In this document: positions 21,153 to 33,200 of the stretch, in pieces
How positions within the stretch are numbered: the first letter of the stretch is position 1
Layout: each line of letters opens with the position of its first letter
Assembly (NCBI GenBank): GCA_023079485.1
Contig: CM041109.1
Coordinates: forward strand, 868,001 to 932,000
Origin: Archilochus colubris
Taxonomy: Eukaryota; Chordata; Aves; Apodiformes; Trochilidae
Reading direction: 5' to 3'
DNA length: 64,000 nucleotides
The notes under the pieces: model-generated
What the model saw: only the letters and a program-made list of their open reading frames with translations
Databases searched by the model: none
Told to the model about the DNA's origin: nothing
Program-made: the position numbers and the translations under genes

Positions 21153-22786
21153 CCTGCACAGTGCCTGACCCACTCGGTGTGTTTGGAGTGGCTCTGACAA
21201 CGCATCTCCCACCCCCTTAAACCTTCCAACTCTCACCCCACGAAGGACCCCAGCCCCCCCATGGCCAGGAATGGAGGTCACAGCTCTGCCTGACCCTCAT
21301 TGGGATTATCCCTGCCCCTTATTTAGTGACCATTTCCCTTGTCCCCAGTCCAGGCTGTTCCTTGCCCTGGCCAGCACCCGTGGGAAGGGACCAGGAGCAA
21401 AATGTCCCCGAAGGGCCCAGTCTGGCTGGAGCTGCAGCAGAGGTGACAGCGAGTGGGACACACGGGGCTGGCAGGGGGTCCCCTGGTAGCCCGAACTTTG
21501 TGGCCCGGTGCCTGTCCCCTGTGTGGGGGAAGCTCCCATGTCCCAGCCTCGGCGGCAGCGCCTGGCGCCAGCGCGGCCGTCCTTATCTCGGCGGGAAGTC
21601 GGGAGCAGGAAGCCTGGCCCGGAGCGGGATAAGGGTCCCGTTTACATTAGCTGCTTTGTTGTGGAGCAGGCTCCCACCCTCACCCAGCGCCCACGGGGGG
21701 GTGGCTCCAGAGTGAGCCGGAGTGGGGGCAAAGCCCCCTGCCCAGGGTGCCGAGAGTCAGGGGTGGTTGTAGTGTTGTGGTCAGGGTGGGGGCTGGCAGG
21801 ATGATGCTTGGCTACCACACCCCAGGATCTCCTTGTCCAGCTCGGCTCCCGTGGCCGTGCAAGCACCGTGATCCCCGGTGCCGTCGCGGCTCCCGGCTGC
21901 CCCGGTGGTGCCGGGCACCCTCGCCCACTGGAGCCCACCCATCCGGAACCTTCCTTGTCTTGACCCTGCTGGTGGCTCAGCCCCGAGATGGGATGAGGCA
22001 AATCACAGAATTCCCCAAACGGGGAGGTCCGGGGGAGGGGAGAATCAGTCCCGGCACAGGAAAAGGTCCCGGCGGGAGGCGCGACGGGCAGAGCGGTGCC
22101 GGCTGCCCCGACAGCTCGGCCCTATGAGCTCCGGCTCCTCGCACTCAGCTCCGCTGCCCGCTGTGAGTGAGACCCCTCTGTAATGAGGGGGGGGGACAAG
22201 GGGGGATAGGGGGGGCGGGTGGGACCCTTGTGCTCACCACCTCGGCACGGGCAGGTTGGGTCTGGGCTGGTCACGTCTCTGTGTGACCTTGGGGACACCA
22301 ATCCCCCTGCCTGGGGATCCCCACATCCTTTTGGGGGATCCTCCCGTCTTTTGGGGATCCTCAGATCTTTTGGGGGTCCTCACATCCTTTCGAGGATCCT
22401 CACATTTTGGGGGGTCCTCACATCTTTTGGGGGATCCTTCCATCTTTGGGGATCCTCACACCCTTTGGGGATCCTCAGATCCTTTTGGGGATCCTCCCAT
22501 CTTTTGGGGATCCTCCCATCTTTTGGGGATCCTCAGATCTTTTGGGGATCCTCACATCCTTTTGGGGATCCTCACACCCTTTGGAGATCCTCCCATCTTT
22601 TGGGGATCCTCACATCTTTTGGGGGTGGGGACACGCAGCCACGGGCAGGGTGGCCTCACCAGGGTCCCACAGGCAAGGGGAGTGTGGAGGGCTTGGTTCA
22701 GGTTCCCACTAGGGACCCCCATGGCCCCCTCAGGATATAGGGGGGGTGACACCTGTCTCCTCACAGACTGTCCCTGCCATCACCCC
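21153..22786 (+). promoter_or_regulatory. Promoter and leader of the inhibitory SMAD gene
   Basis: There is no coding sequence here. A CpG-rich stretch at about 21530-22150 contains GATA-like motifs (CTTATCT near 21581, GGATAAG near 21627) and donor-like GTGAG sites, and is the likely promoter of the SMAD gene. It is followed by the GGATCC-rich minisatellite listed separately. A polypyrimidine tract with CAG just before 22767 may be the acceptor of the coding exon. Confidence 0.4.
22308..22625 (+). repeat. Minisatellite, unit about 19-20 bases, roughly 15 copies
   Basis: Tandem copies of TTTTGGGGATCCTCACATC and close variants (CTCCCATC, CTCAGATC), nearly every one carrying GGATCC. It lies about 160 bases upstream of the SMAD coding start, in its leader or first intron. 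Confidence 0.95.
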
Positions 22787-24576
22787 ATGTTCGGGTCCCG
22801 CCGGGCTGGGCTGGTGCGGCGGCTGTGGCGGCAGCGCTGCGTGGCCAACGCCGAGGATGGCCCCGGCACCCTGAAACCCGCAGCTCACGCCCTCTTCAAG
22901 AAGCTGAAGGACGAGGAACTGGAGCTGCTGGTGCAGGCGGTGGAGAGCCGGGGGGCCTGCGAGGCCGGCTGCGTCTGGGTGCCGCGGGGGGAGCCCCGGG
23001 GGGCCAAGCAGGGGATGGCCCCCCAGGTCCTGCTCTGCCGCCTCTACCGCTGGCCCGACCTCCGCCAGCCCCACGAGCTCAAGCACCTCTGCTACTGCAT
23101 GGGGGGCCGGGGGGGCTGCGGCGAGGGGGCCGTGCTCTGCTGCAACCCCCACCACTTCAGCCGCCTGGCTGCACCCGGTGAGTGCCACCAGACACCCCCC
23201 ACCCCCCCATCTCTGCACCCTGCGGCTGCCTCAGAGCTCCAGGAGGGCTCTGGGGGGTTCTCTGGGTGTTGGGACACACATCCCAGCCGCTCACCACCTT
23301 TTTTCCCCTTCCCAGAGACCCCACCACCCCCTTACTCAAAGGCAACCTGGAATCCCTCCTGGCCAGATGAACCCCAGCACCCCAAAACCCAACTCCTGGA
23401 GTTCAGCTACAACGGCGGGGACTGGCGTGGTAAGGGGGTGCCCTGAGCAAAGGGGGTATCAGGCAGGGATGGCCTCACTCCTCCCCCCCTCCCAACTGCT
23501 GGTTGGGGTACAGCAGTGTGGTGGACAGAGCCCAAAACCTGGGGGAGCAGTGCTGGCAGCCACCTCCGGTGGGACGGGCTCCAGCACGGGACGAGGGGTT
23601 CCTGCTGGGGGACTGACCCCCCCCCACCGTGGCCCCTGTTATTTTTGGCGGCGCCGGGCTCCCCGCCGGAGGAAGCACTGCCCACGGGGACACTCACAAT
23701 GTGCCTTGACGCACACGGCGTGGCTCCAGCCTGGCTGCTGGCCACCAGGCCACTGCCTGCTGGGGCCCCACCTTCCTCTGGAGTGGGGAGCCCCTCACCG
23801 CCATCCCGAGGGACAGTGGCAGGGGATGGCCTGGCCCTAAAGACCTCTAGTGACTCACACCCCACGCTGGATCCCGTGCTGGGACATCCCTGGGGTGCTG
23901 CATCCATCTGCGCTGCGTGAACCCGGGGGGTGTCACAGCCCCCTGTTGCCCACCCGTCCCCCCCCCAGCCGCGTGTCTCGGTTGTGGCTGCCGTGGCTCT
24001 GCTGGTGGTGACAGCTCTGCTCTTTCCACTCCCCCTCCAGACACCACCATCTCACGGAGTACCATTAAGGATGGCTACTGGTGCAAGCTGGCTTACTGGG
24101 AGCACCGGACACGAGTGGGCCGTCTCTACGCCGTGCACGAGGCGTCGGTGAACGTGTTCTGTGAGCTGCCACGGGGCAGCGGGTTCTGCCTGGGCCAGCT
24201 CCCGGCTGCCCACCGCAGCCGCGCCGTCCGGCGAGCGCGTGGCAAGATTGGGAGGGGGCTCCTGCTGAGCCGGGAGCCGGGGGGCGTCTGGGCCTACAAC
24301 CGCAGCGAGCACCCCATCTTCGTCAGCTCACCCACCCTGGGCACCCCCAGCACCCGCGGGTTCACCGTTCTCAAGGTGCTGCCCGGCTACTCAGCCAAGG
24401 TGTTCGACTACGAGCGAGTTGGGGGTGCAGGAGGGGGGCGGCTCCCTGGGGAGGGTCCCTGTGACCCCCACAGCATCCGCATCAGCTTCGCCAAGGGCTG
24501 GGGGCCCTGCTACTCCCGGCAGTTCATCACCTCCTGCCCCTGCTGGCTTGAAGTGCTCCTCAACCGGCCACGCTGA
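22787..24576 (+). CDS. Inhibitory SMAD (SMAD6/SMAD7-type), third paralogue
   Basis: Predicted brake on TGF-beta/BMP receptor signalling. Exons 22787-23177, 23316-23429 and 24041-24576 give 346 aa, shorter than SMAD6 (496) and SMAD7 (426) because the N-terminal Gly/Glu region is nearly absent. The start [15 protein letters not shown] is the I-SMAD signature. The MH1-like part has [39 protein letters not shown] and [11 protein letters not shown]. The linker keeps the PY motif TPPPPYS, the SMURF-binding site. MH2 begins at [20 protein letters not shown] and ends [17 protein letters not shown] plus [12 protein letters not shown]. There is no C-terminal SSXS, as expected for an inhibitory SMAD. 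MH2 ([21 protein letters not shown]) resembles SMAD6 more than SMAD7; MH1 is mixed. The human region lacks this gene as far as I know. The frame is intact, so it is probably functional. Confidence 0.9.
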
Positions 24577-25580
24577 GGGTTTGGGGGAGACCCCTGAGGT
24601 GGGTGCAAGGGGTCACAAGTTTTGGGGTCATTCCACTGCTCCTCCAGTCTTCCGAGGATGCACTGCAGCAGGGCCAGCCTGGCCCAGGGGACCCTTGCTG
24701 GGACACCCCAGCCCAGCCTCAGGGAGGGCCAGTGCCCCCCATGCCTGGCTCACCACCCTGCCAGCACCCACTGCTGCCAGCCACGGGTCTCTCACTGACC
24801 CAGGGCACTATTTAATCTCTGTCACTCTTTTTATTATTTTTTTAATTATTATTTTAAGGGTTAAATTTATTTTAATTTATCTTATTTTTGTAGAAAAGCA
24901 AAGCAGGAGGCAGGGACCTCCCCCCAGCACTCTAAGTGGCTGGTGCCAGGTCTGGGGTGGGCAGCCAGGACTGGTTGTGCAGGAGCTGGAGGCCATGGGG
25001 GGGACACAGAGCCTCAGAGCAGTGGAGGGGGCTGTGGGGCAGGGTGGGGAGGCAGGGGGCAACTGGAGTGAGCTGGAGTGAGGGGGTAGTGAGCACATCT
25101 GGATGGTGTAGGGCAGGTGACACACAAAAGCACAGCTGGAGTGAGGGGATAGCACAGCTGGAGTGAGGGGGGATTGTGGGCACAGCTGGATGGATGAAGG
25201 CAGGTGAGCACAGCTGGAGTGAGGGGATGGTGAGCACATCTGGATGGTGTGGGGCAGGTGAGCACAGCTGGATGGTGTGGTGCAGGTGAGCACAGCTGGA
25301 TGGATGAAGGCAGGTGAGCACAGCTGGATGAGTGAGTGCAGGTGAGCAGGACTGGAGCCATGGCCAGGGGGCCCCCGCGTGTGTTCAGGGACTGGAGACA
25401 CCCGTGGGGTGAATGCGGGGTACGGACCCACCCTGGGTGGATGCTGACGCGGGATCCAGATGCCCACTGGGAGCTGAGCTCGGGTCGGGGCCAGGCAACT
25501 CCTGGGCACACGCAGCTTTTGGGGTACCCGGGTTTCCCCCCCCCCCCTCCGTGTGTCCTGTGTGTAACCCTAATAAACGG
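24577..25580 (+). other. 3' UTR/flank of the inhibitory SMAD gene
   Basis: Contains an A/T-rich patch (about 24805-24895), unusual in this window, then a minisatellite. A canonical AATAAA at 25572-25577 is a possible polyadenylation signal; the A/T-rich patch could hold an earlier non-canonical one. No coding sequence is seen. Confidence 0.45.
25078..25350. repeat. Minisatellite with GCACAGCTGGA units
   Basis: Irregular tandem repeat of about 25-45-base units built from GTGAGCACAGCTGGATGGATGAAGG-type blocks, with variants TGGAGTGAGGGG and TGGATGGTGTGG. Each unit carries a CAGCTG E-box. Confidence 0.85.
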
Positions 25581-25589
25581 TGCCCGCGG

Positions 25590-27293
25590 CCCCGGTGCCG
25601 CCGTGTCCCCACGCTGTCGCGCAGTGCCCTCTGCAGGCGGCCGCGCCCGGCCCGCCGTGACCGCCCGGTCCTTCCTGCCACGCCGCCGTCCCCGGCCGAG
25701 ACGGGCCCGGCGGACCCCCCCAGCCCCCCCGGCCCCGACCCCGCGGGCAGGAGGTGAGCGCGGCCGCGCCGTCGGGATGGAGAGGGCGGGCGGTACCGGG
25801 GGCGCAGCCGCGGGCACCGGGAGCGCTCCGGTACCGGCACGGACTACGGGGAGCAGCGGCCCGGAGTGGGGGGGGGGGCGGCGGGGCCGGTGCTCGGGAG
25901 GGGGGAGGGTTTCCGGGAGGTGAGCAGCAGCGGTGGCACGGGGAGATTTTCCGTGGATCCCACCCCCCCTTCCCTCCTCGGTGCTGCGGGAGCCCTGGGC
26001 CCGGCGGGTCGGACTCCGCCGGATGGGGGTGGGGAGGGGGCGAGCGGACGGACAGAAGGCGGGGGATGCAGGTGCACGGACAGACGGACGGAGGTGACGG
26101 AGACACTGGGGGGGGGGGGGGGCAGGTGGTCGCGGGGGACGGGGGAAGCGGGACCCGGGGCAGAGCGGGGTGAGCGCAGCGGCAGGTGCCCGGTGCCGGT
26201 TCCCGGGGTCCCAGCGCTGGAGCGGTGCCCCCCGGCCCGGCCCGGCTGACATAACGTCTGCGCGGGGCCGTGTTTGCCTTGGCAGTCCCCGGCGGCTCCT
26301 CACACTTTCCGCCAGCGCCGGGCAGCGACCGGGCTCTGAGTCAGGGCCGGGAAGGGGGGGAGGCCCAGGGGGGGGCCGGGGTGAGGCGAGGTGAGCGCCG
26401 GGCCCGCCGCTGCCTCCCGGGGGCCGGCGGCGGCCAAACAGGTTGCGCGGGGTCCCCGCCCAGGCACCTGCGGAGGGGCCGCGCCGGGGGGGCCGCCGCG
26501 CCCTGACCCAGCGCCGGCGGCAGCAAGAAGGGGGGGGGGGGGGAGCGCTGCCCTGCCGCGCCCCGCCGCCAGACCATCCGTCCCCTCCCCCCGTGCCCGC
26601 TCCTCCATTCCCCGGGCCCCGGTTCTCCGCCGTCCCTGTGCCCGCTCCTCCATCTCCCCCTCGGTGCCCGAGCTCCCGGTCCTCATAGACTCCCCTCCCC
26701 GTGCCCGGCTCTGCGTTTCCCCCGTGCACGGTTCTTAGTGCCCCGTTCTCCATCTCTCCGGTTTCCCGGTTGCCCGCCCCTCCGTGCCCGCGGGGCGGAG
26801 CGGAGCGGGGTTGGGGGGGCGGCCCTGGGGTTCAGCGGCTGCCGCGGGCGGGGCGCGATCGGCGCCTGGCACCGGGCGAGGCACCGGCGGGGCCGTACCG
26901 AGACCCCTCCCCTCCGGCCCCCCCCAACCCTCCCAGCCCCGCGGTCGCTCCCAGCGCGGCTCCGGTAACCGCAGTCGTCCCGCGCCTCTGACTCAGCTCT
27001 TCTCCCCCCCACCGCACCCCCCCAGTCCCGAGGGGGCCCCGCATGGCCCCCGCCCTCCCATGGGGGGGGGTGTGGCGGGGCTGATGGGCGGGCCCCCCCG
27101 CCAATAGGAGGCCGGACCGCCGGCACGCAGCCCAATGAGCGGGGAGGGGGCGGGCGCTTCCTGGAGCCCCGGCGGCGGCCGTGGCGCCGGGGGGGTCTGG
27201 GGGGGGGGCGGGCGGGGCGCGGCGGCGGCAGGTGAAGGCGGAGGCGGGGCCGAAGCCCCGGGACCGGCCCCGGAGCTCGGGCGGGGCGCGCAG
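25590..27293 (+). promoter_or_regulatory. CpG island and probable ZBTB7B leader exon
   Basis: Very CpG-rich interval. Two CCAAT boxes at 27101-27105 and 27132-27136 precede a G+C-rich stretch ending in CAG|GTGAGC, a consensus donor at 27293/27294. I take about 27150-27293 as a non-coding first exon of ZBTB7B, spliced to the coding exon whose acceptor is at 37001. Other donor-like sites (25754, 26170, 26390) suggest alternative leaders. MARE/AP-1-like TGACTCAGC occurs near 26990. This is inference; no transcript evidence is available. Confidence 0.5.
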
Positions 27294-30200
27294 GTGAGCG
27301 GCGGCGGGTGGGAGCGGACGGACCCACCGACAGGGTCTGTAACGCAGGGATCCACCGACCGACCGGTACCGGTACCGGTGCGGCGACGGTTTTTGAAGTC
27401 CGGTTAGCGGTGAGTGGCGTGGATCCGGGATGCTATTGGGTACCGGTGACGGGTAGGCACTCTGATCGTTCCCGCTTGCCGCCGGTACCCGGTGTACTCC
27501 AGTGGGCTGTGGGGGGCTGGTCACCCCTGGGCTGCTCCCGGTCTCTCCGGTGGCTCTCGATGCCGCTGCCAAGCCTCCGAACAGGGTCCGGTTGCGGTGC
27601 CGGGGTCCCCTTTCGGCTCATCCCTCGGGTGCCGGGTGCTGCTGCCATCCCTGGGTGCGCGGGGCAGGGACCACCGCAACTCGGCACCGGTACCGATAGG
27701 GGGGGGGGGAGCAGAGAGCGGGGGTCCCCGTGTCCCGGCACACCGTGCCATGCCGCTGACCGCCTGGGCCTGGCATGCTGCTGGCGAGGGTCAGGGGGTG
27801 CCCACCAGGCCTGGCGCCTCGGTAGCACCGGCCAAGCAGGGGTGGACTCTGCCCTGCGCACACCCAGCCCCGCTGTACCTGTACCCCCCCGGCTGTCTGC
27901 CCCCAGCGGCTGTTTGCCCGGGGTGGGGTGCGGTATTTACCCTTCTGCCGCGGCCCACGCCACAGCAGAGCCACCGTCTTGGGCCGCGGCCGCCCTTGAC
28001 CTGAGGTTGCTTTTTGCCGGGGAGTGGACGCGGTGCCGGGTTTGACGTGGGGTGAGTCGCCGTGTGCCTCAGTTTCCCCTGCCTGGCTGCGGGTGCCCCG
28101 GGGAGCGGGCTGGGGTCTCCCGGTGATGGCGAGGGTATGGGGGCAGCCGCCGGTGACTCGAGGCCGCGGTGCCGGGTGCGGGACGAGGGGCCGGGTTCAG
28201 GAACTCGAAGCCGGGTGGGTGCGAGGAGAAGGGGAAGCCATGGGGCAGGGGAGGTGGGTAGGGGGCAGCGGAGCCGGGCTGGGGGTGCCGTTGCCTGGCA
28301 TGAGGGTGCAGGGGGGCACGCGTGGGTGAATCACCCGAGCACGGGGACGTAACCAGTGGGTGGGGTGGGGTCATCAGTGGTATGTCCGGGGGACCCTTCA
28401 AGGCCACCCGCCTGGCCGGGCCCCCACCCCCCCTCCCCGGCAGCCCCGAGGCCGTGGCAGCGCGGCTCTGCCAGCTGGTGCCGTGCACCCTCGATGCACA
28501 CGTGGCACGAACGCGACGGGCCTGAGCAGGGTGGGGGGGGTGGGCAGTGGGTGCAGGGAAGGACACGGGGACAGCGTGACCCCCCCCGTACCCCAGCCTT
28601 TGAAGGGTGGCCGCTGCCCCCCACGCGTGCCGAGAGGGAACTTCTCCTTCGGGGCGGGCTGCGGATGATGAAACCACCGAGAAATCTCTCTGCTGGCAGC
28701 TCGCGGGCCGCTGGCGGGAGCCCCCGGGAGCCCGCGCTCCCCCTGCTCCGCCGCCGCCTTCCCATAGTAACCCAACCGCGGAGGGGGGGGGAAGGGGGGA
28801 GGACGCTTCGTTTGGGGGTGGGGGGGGGATTGGCGCCCGCCTGGCTCCCCACAGCAGCCCCGATGTCCCCGCCGTGTCCCGGGAGCCGAGTGTGTGTGTC
28901 CACACCCCAGGCAGCCCCGGGGCGGCTGCAGGACCCGGCAAGGGGCTGGGCTGAGACCCGTCAAACTCGCTTCATGCCAGGGAGGTGACGCTTGGGTGGC
29001 CGCACAGGGGAGGTGGCCGTGCCCCGGTGCCGCAGCTGGTGACCTTCAGCGGGTCCGGCGGGGATGGGTGGCCGGTTGGCGTGGCCCCCGGTGTGGCGGG
29101 TGCCCAGTGGTCCCCGGAGCCGGTGGCGTGACTCAAGGGGACCGTGGGCAGGCAGGGGGGGACCGGCCTGTGGTGGGGGAAAATGAAAGCAGGTGATGCG
29201 GAAGGAGAAGTAGGTCAGGCGAGCGCTGGCCTCTCCCGGCAGCCTTGGCTGCGCTGCCTGCTCCACTCTGCCCCGCTGTGTCCCCATGGCCGGCGGCCGG
29301 AGGGGATGGTGAGTAGGGGGTCCCCACCTCTGGGTGCCGGGTAGGGTGGGTGCCAACACGCTGCCCACCCCAGGTGCTGGCTGGTGAGCGTGGCCAAGCT
29401 GGCAGCTGGCACGCAGCGGGCACGGCAGTGCTCGGGCAGTTTTGCTCCAGTTCCCTCCTGTGGGGATCCCCACGGACGTGGGGCTGGGGGTCACGGGGGG
29501 GAGGGGGGGTGGGCAGGAGGATGCTCCACTTCTGGCTTGCTCTGGGGAGCAGAAGGGGATTCCCGTCCTGCTGACATGCTGGGGACATCCCCGTGGGGCT
29601 CAGGAGGCTCAGGGACAGCCCATCACGCTGTGGTGAGGGGTCCAGAGCTGCCTACCCCCCGCCCCACTCCGCCGTGGGCTGTGTGGGGTCATCGTCCTCC
29701 CCAGGATGCGGGGCTGGCTGGGGTCTGGCACCTGTGGGTCGGGGAGGCTGTGGCGGGCACGGCCCTGCTGGCAACGCTACGTGGGCTTGGGGGGGATTAG
29801 AGCTGCCTGCCCCCTCCTTCCCTCCCCCGGGATCAGCCGTGGGCAGCGGGGAGCTGGCAGCAGGCAGCTGCCGTGGGGGCGGAAGCCGGGCTATTTTGGG
29901 GGGTGTGGAGGGGGGGGCCGTGGGCTGGCACTGTCCTTGCCGGGTGACCCCACTGGGACCAGCACCACCCCGGTGCCGGGATGGAGTGTCAGGGCCTGTC
30001 CCGGGGTGGTGCTCAGTCCCTGGGGTGCTGTGAGGACAGTGACATCACAGGAAGGAGGAGATGCCACCAGCCTGGGGGCTCCTGGCACGCTGCAGTGGGA
30101 CCGAGGGGTCTGGCCGCCCTCCAAGGGGCTCCCGTGACTGTGCTGCGGGCGAGTGGCACCGGGACCGGCTCACCCTGGGGCTGCTGAGCAGGACCGGGTG

Positions 30201-33200
30201 GGAGAGCAGCATCCTGCTGCCACCAGCACCCTGTGCCCAGTACCTACAGCCAGCCAGGACTTGCTCCATCCCTTGGTCCAGGCTGAGCTGTGTGAGCCAG
30301 GCTGCAGTGGGATACTCAGCTCTGCCGAGTCCCTCTCGGTGCTGGCAGGGCTGGTCTGGGCCACCTGCTGTCCAAGTGCCACCTGCCCTCACCACAGCTT
30401 TGTCCCCCCCACCATGGGTGGGCTTCATGTCCTGCTGGGAGGATCAAATGTGAGGTTTGCTGTTGACTGTTTCCTTCCTCCCCTCTCCCTGAGTTCCATT
30501 TTAGCAACCCTTTCCGTCCTTCCTTCCCTCCCTCCCTCTGCCAGGGTGACACTCCTGGGCCACCCTGGAAGGGAGCAGCTGGGGACAGACTGTGCCCGGC
30601 CTTGCGTGGCCTGTCCCTGATGCTGAGGTTGGTGACACTGGCAGCGGGGAGCCCGAGGTTGACCCGCAGAGGCCACATGTCCTCAGTCCCATCTCTGCTG
30701 GTGATCAGGTGGCCGTGGGGTCCCCATGTCCTGGCAGGTCTGGGTGTCCTGCGTTGGGATGTGGGGATGCCCATGGTGACACTGGGAGAAGTACTGGAGA
30801 CAGAATGCTTCCAGAGGCTGTCCTGGCTCTGTCCCATCACTGGGGACACTGGTCAAGGGGACAGGGCCAAGGCAAGGGCGGAGCATGGAGGAGACTGGAT
30901 GAAGTTCAGCCCATCCTCTACCTGCTGGGTGGGCACGGTGCCCCCTGGGGTTGGTGTTGCACTGGGTGGTTGTGACACCCCCCTCCCAGAGTGGGGGGGG
31001 CCCTTGGTGACTCACCTCCCCCTCAGCCACCATCAGGAGCCCTGAGTCAGGGCTGCATGCCCATGCCATGCCGTGCCCGTGCCGTGCCCCTCCCTGCCCG
31101 CCTCGCCCACCTTATCTCCCGCCCTTAGCACCTGGCACACCTGGGCCAGGGGGGGCTGGCGCCATTCCCCTCCTTTATGGGGAGCAAAGGGCAGGCAGAG
31201 GGTTGGCAGCCAGTCCCTCCTTCACCTTTGGGGACACTGGCCTGAGGACATAATCCCCCTCACGGCCATCGAGCTGACCCACAGTGGCCTGGCCGGCTCC
31301 TGCCCGGCACGTGGTCCCTGGTGATGGATGCGGTGCCAGGGCAAGATGCTGGCACGGCCACTGCCCCTCTGCCCACCCGCCCGGGCTCTTGCACAACTTA
31401 GATCTTTCCACCAACATTGCCCAGGCTGGAGGCCCCATCCCTGCCTGGTTCTTCCCCTTTTTTACTCGGCATTATCTGCAGCCTGGCCGGGGCCATGCCA
31501 GGGGGATGTGGTGGGGTGGGCAGCCCCTCTGCAGCCCCCCTGGCATGGCCCTGGCCAGGCTGGTGGTGTGGGCGTCCGGGGCGGGTGCTGGGTGCTGGTG
31601 GTGGGGTGTGGGGAGCTCTCCCCAGCCTGCTAATTAATTGCTGTTTAGCTGGGGATGTAGAAGGTGTAATTACAAGGGGGGGGGGGGGACAGGGGACTGC
31701 ATGAAGCTGCACCCAGGGGGGCTACATATCCCGTGGGATTGGAGGAGACCAAGTGATGGGATCCGTCTGGTCCCCAAATCATCACATCCCCCCCGTGGGA
31801 CCATCAGCAGTGTTGGGGGGGATGGCTGCGGGGCAGGCCATGGCACGCCGTGCCGAGCCCAACCCTGCGGTGGCTCCCGCCGAGCGCAGGCGCCCTCCTG
31901 GCTCGACCGATGCCAACCAGGACTAGTGGCCAGTGGCCAGCACCCAGCGCCCTGCCCTGAGGTGGTGGGAGGGTGAGGGCCTGGCTGACACCTTGGCACA
32001 GGGGGGCTGGGGTGGGAGGGGGTGGCGAGGGGGGGATGTTGGTGGCGATGCTGGTGGCGAGGAGGGGATGTTGGTGGTGAGGAGGGCATGCCCGTGGCAC
32101 GGAGCACCCAGCACCGGGAATTTCCCTCGGCAGGAGAGGTCCAGGGGGTACCCCCAGCCCCATCCTGGCTTGGCATCCCACGGCACGGCACCGTCGACCA
32201 AGGGTTAATGCCGTGTGTGTTCTGGGAAGCGGGGCTGGGAGGTGCAGTGACCTGGGGTGTGGGCGTCGACTCCTTTTGAGGTGGGATCCTGTGCTCAAGT
32301 GCAGTGGGGAGCGGGGCCAAGTTCACACACAGCACCCTCAGCCTTCCCCTCCCCACCGCCAGCCCGGCCGCGGCGCAGAGCTGGGACACACCGGGACAGG
32401 CGCCAGGTGAGCCCCGTGCCCACCCTGCCACCACCGGCCATGGCGGCCGAGAAGGTGCCAGGGAGGTGGGGACCTCGGGTGGGAACACTGGCCATGGCAG
32501 CTCCGGCACCCACCAGGATGCTGGTGTCACCGGGCCCCGTAGCACCCTCGGGACGGGCTCCGAGGTGTGGGTCACCGTGGCCTGGCAGAGCAGGGCCCGT
32601 ACTTGTGGTGGCAATGCTGGCCCTGGTGGTTTTGGCAGCGGGAGGGATTCGATGCCAGCACGGGGCCAATGTGGGGCTCGTCCCTGCCGCAGGTGCCGGT
32701 GTTGGCACCGGGGAGGCCGCTGGTTCCGAAGCTGCCACGGGGCTGCCTGTGCCCGGCCTCTGGCCTGGTTGTACCCTGGGGGCTGTGCTGGGTGGTCATG
32801 GCCAGGCATGGGGGGAGCCCCTCAGAGCCCCTTTCCCGGTGCTGATGGCCGCCGTGCCTTGGCCATGGCACAGGGCCCTTCCCACGCCGTGCCAGGAGAC
32901 CGGGGACGAGCCCGGTGACACCACGGGTGTGCAGTGGCATTTGGGGGGCGGGTAGTGCCATGGGGCTCACCCAGCTCCATGGCTTGTGGGGTGGGGGGGG
33001 GTTTGTCTGTTTATGCTCTTCTCTCTTCAAACCATTTCCTCTCACTGCTTTCTTCGTTTCTTCTTCTTTCAAAGAGTGGGAACAGCTTTCCCCGGCCACC
33101 TCCCCCCAGCGCTGGGACCCCTGGCACTGCCAGGCTTTAGTGCCATCACCCTGGCCAGACCTTGGCCCCCACCACCTTTCCCACTGGGTGTGCAGAGAGA

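Noticed and set aside
22787..24576. Simple orthologue of SMAD6 or SMAD7
   Set aside because: Those genes lie elsewhere in vertebrate genomes (human chromosomes 15 and 18), and this protein mixes features of both with a much shorter N-terminus.
25014..26753. 579-codon minus-strand ORF over the minisatellite and CpG island
   Set aside because: Built from repeat translation (CAHLPSS-type) and Pro/Arg-rich CpG-island sequence; no homology seen.
32420..32960. Plus-strand ORF (about 230 codons, starting near MAAEKVPG) in the ZBTB7B intron
   Set aside because: Its composition is that of the surrounding intron. No domain, no conserved motif and no good splice context; probably chance.
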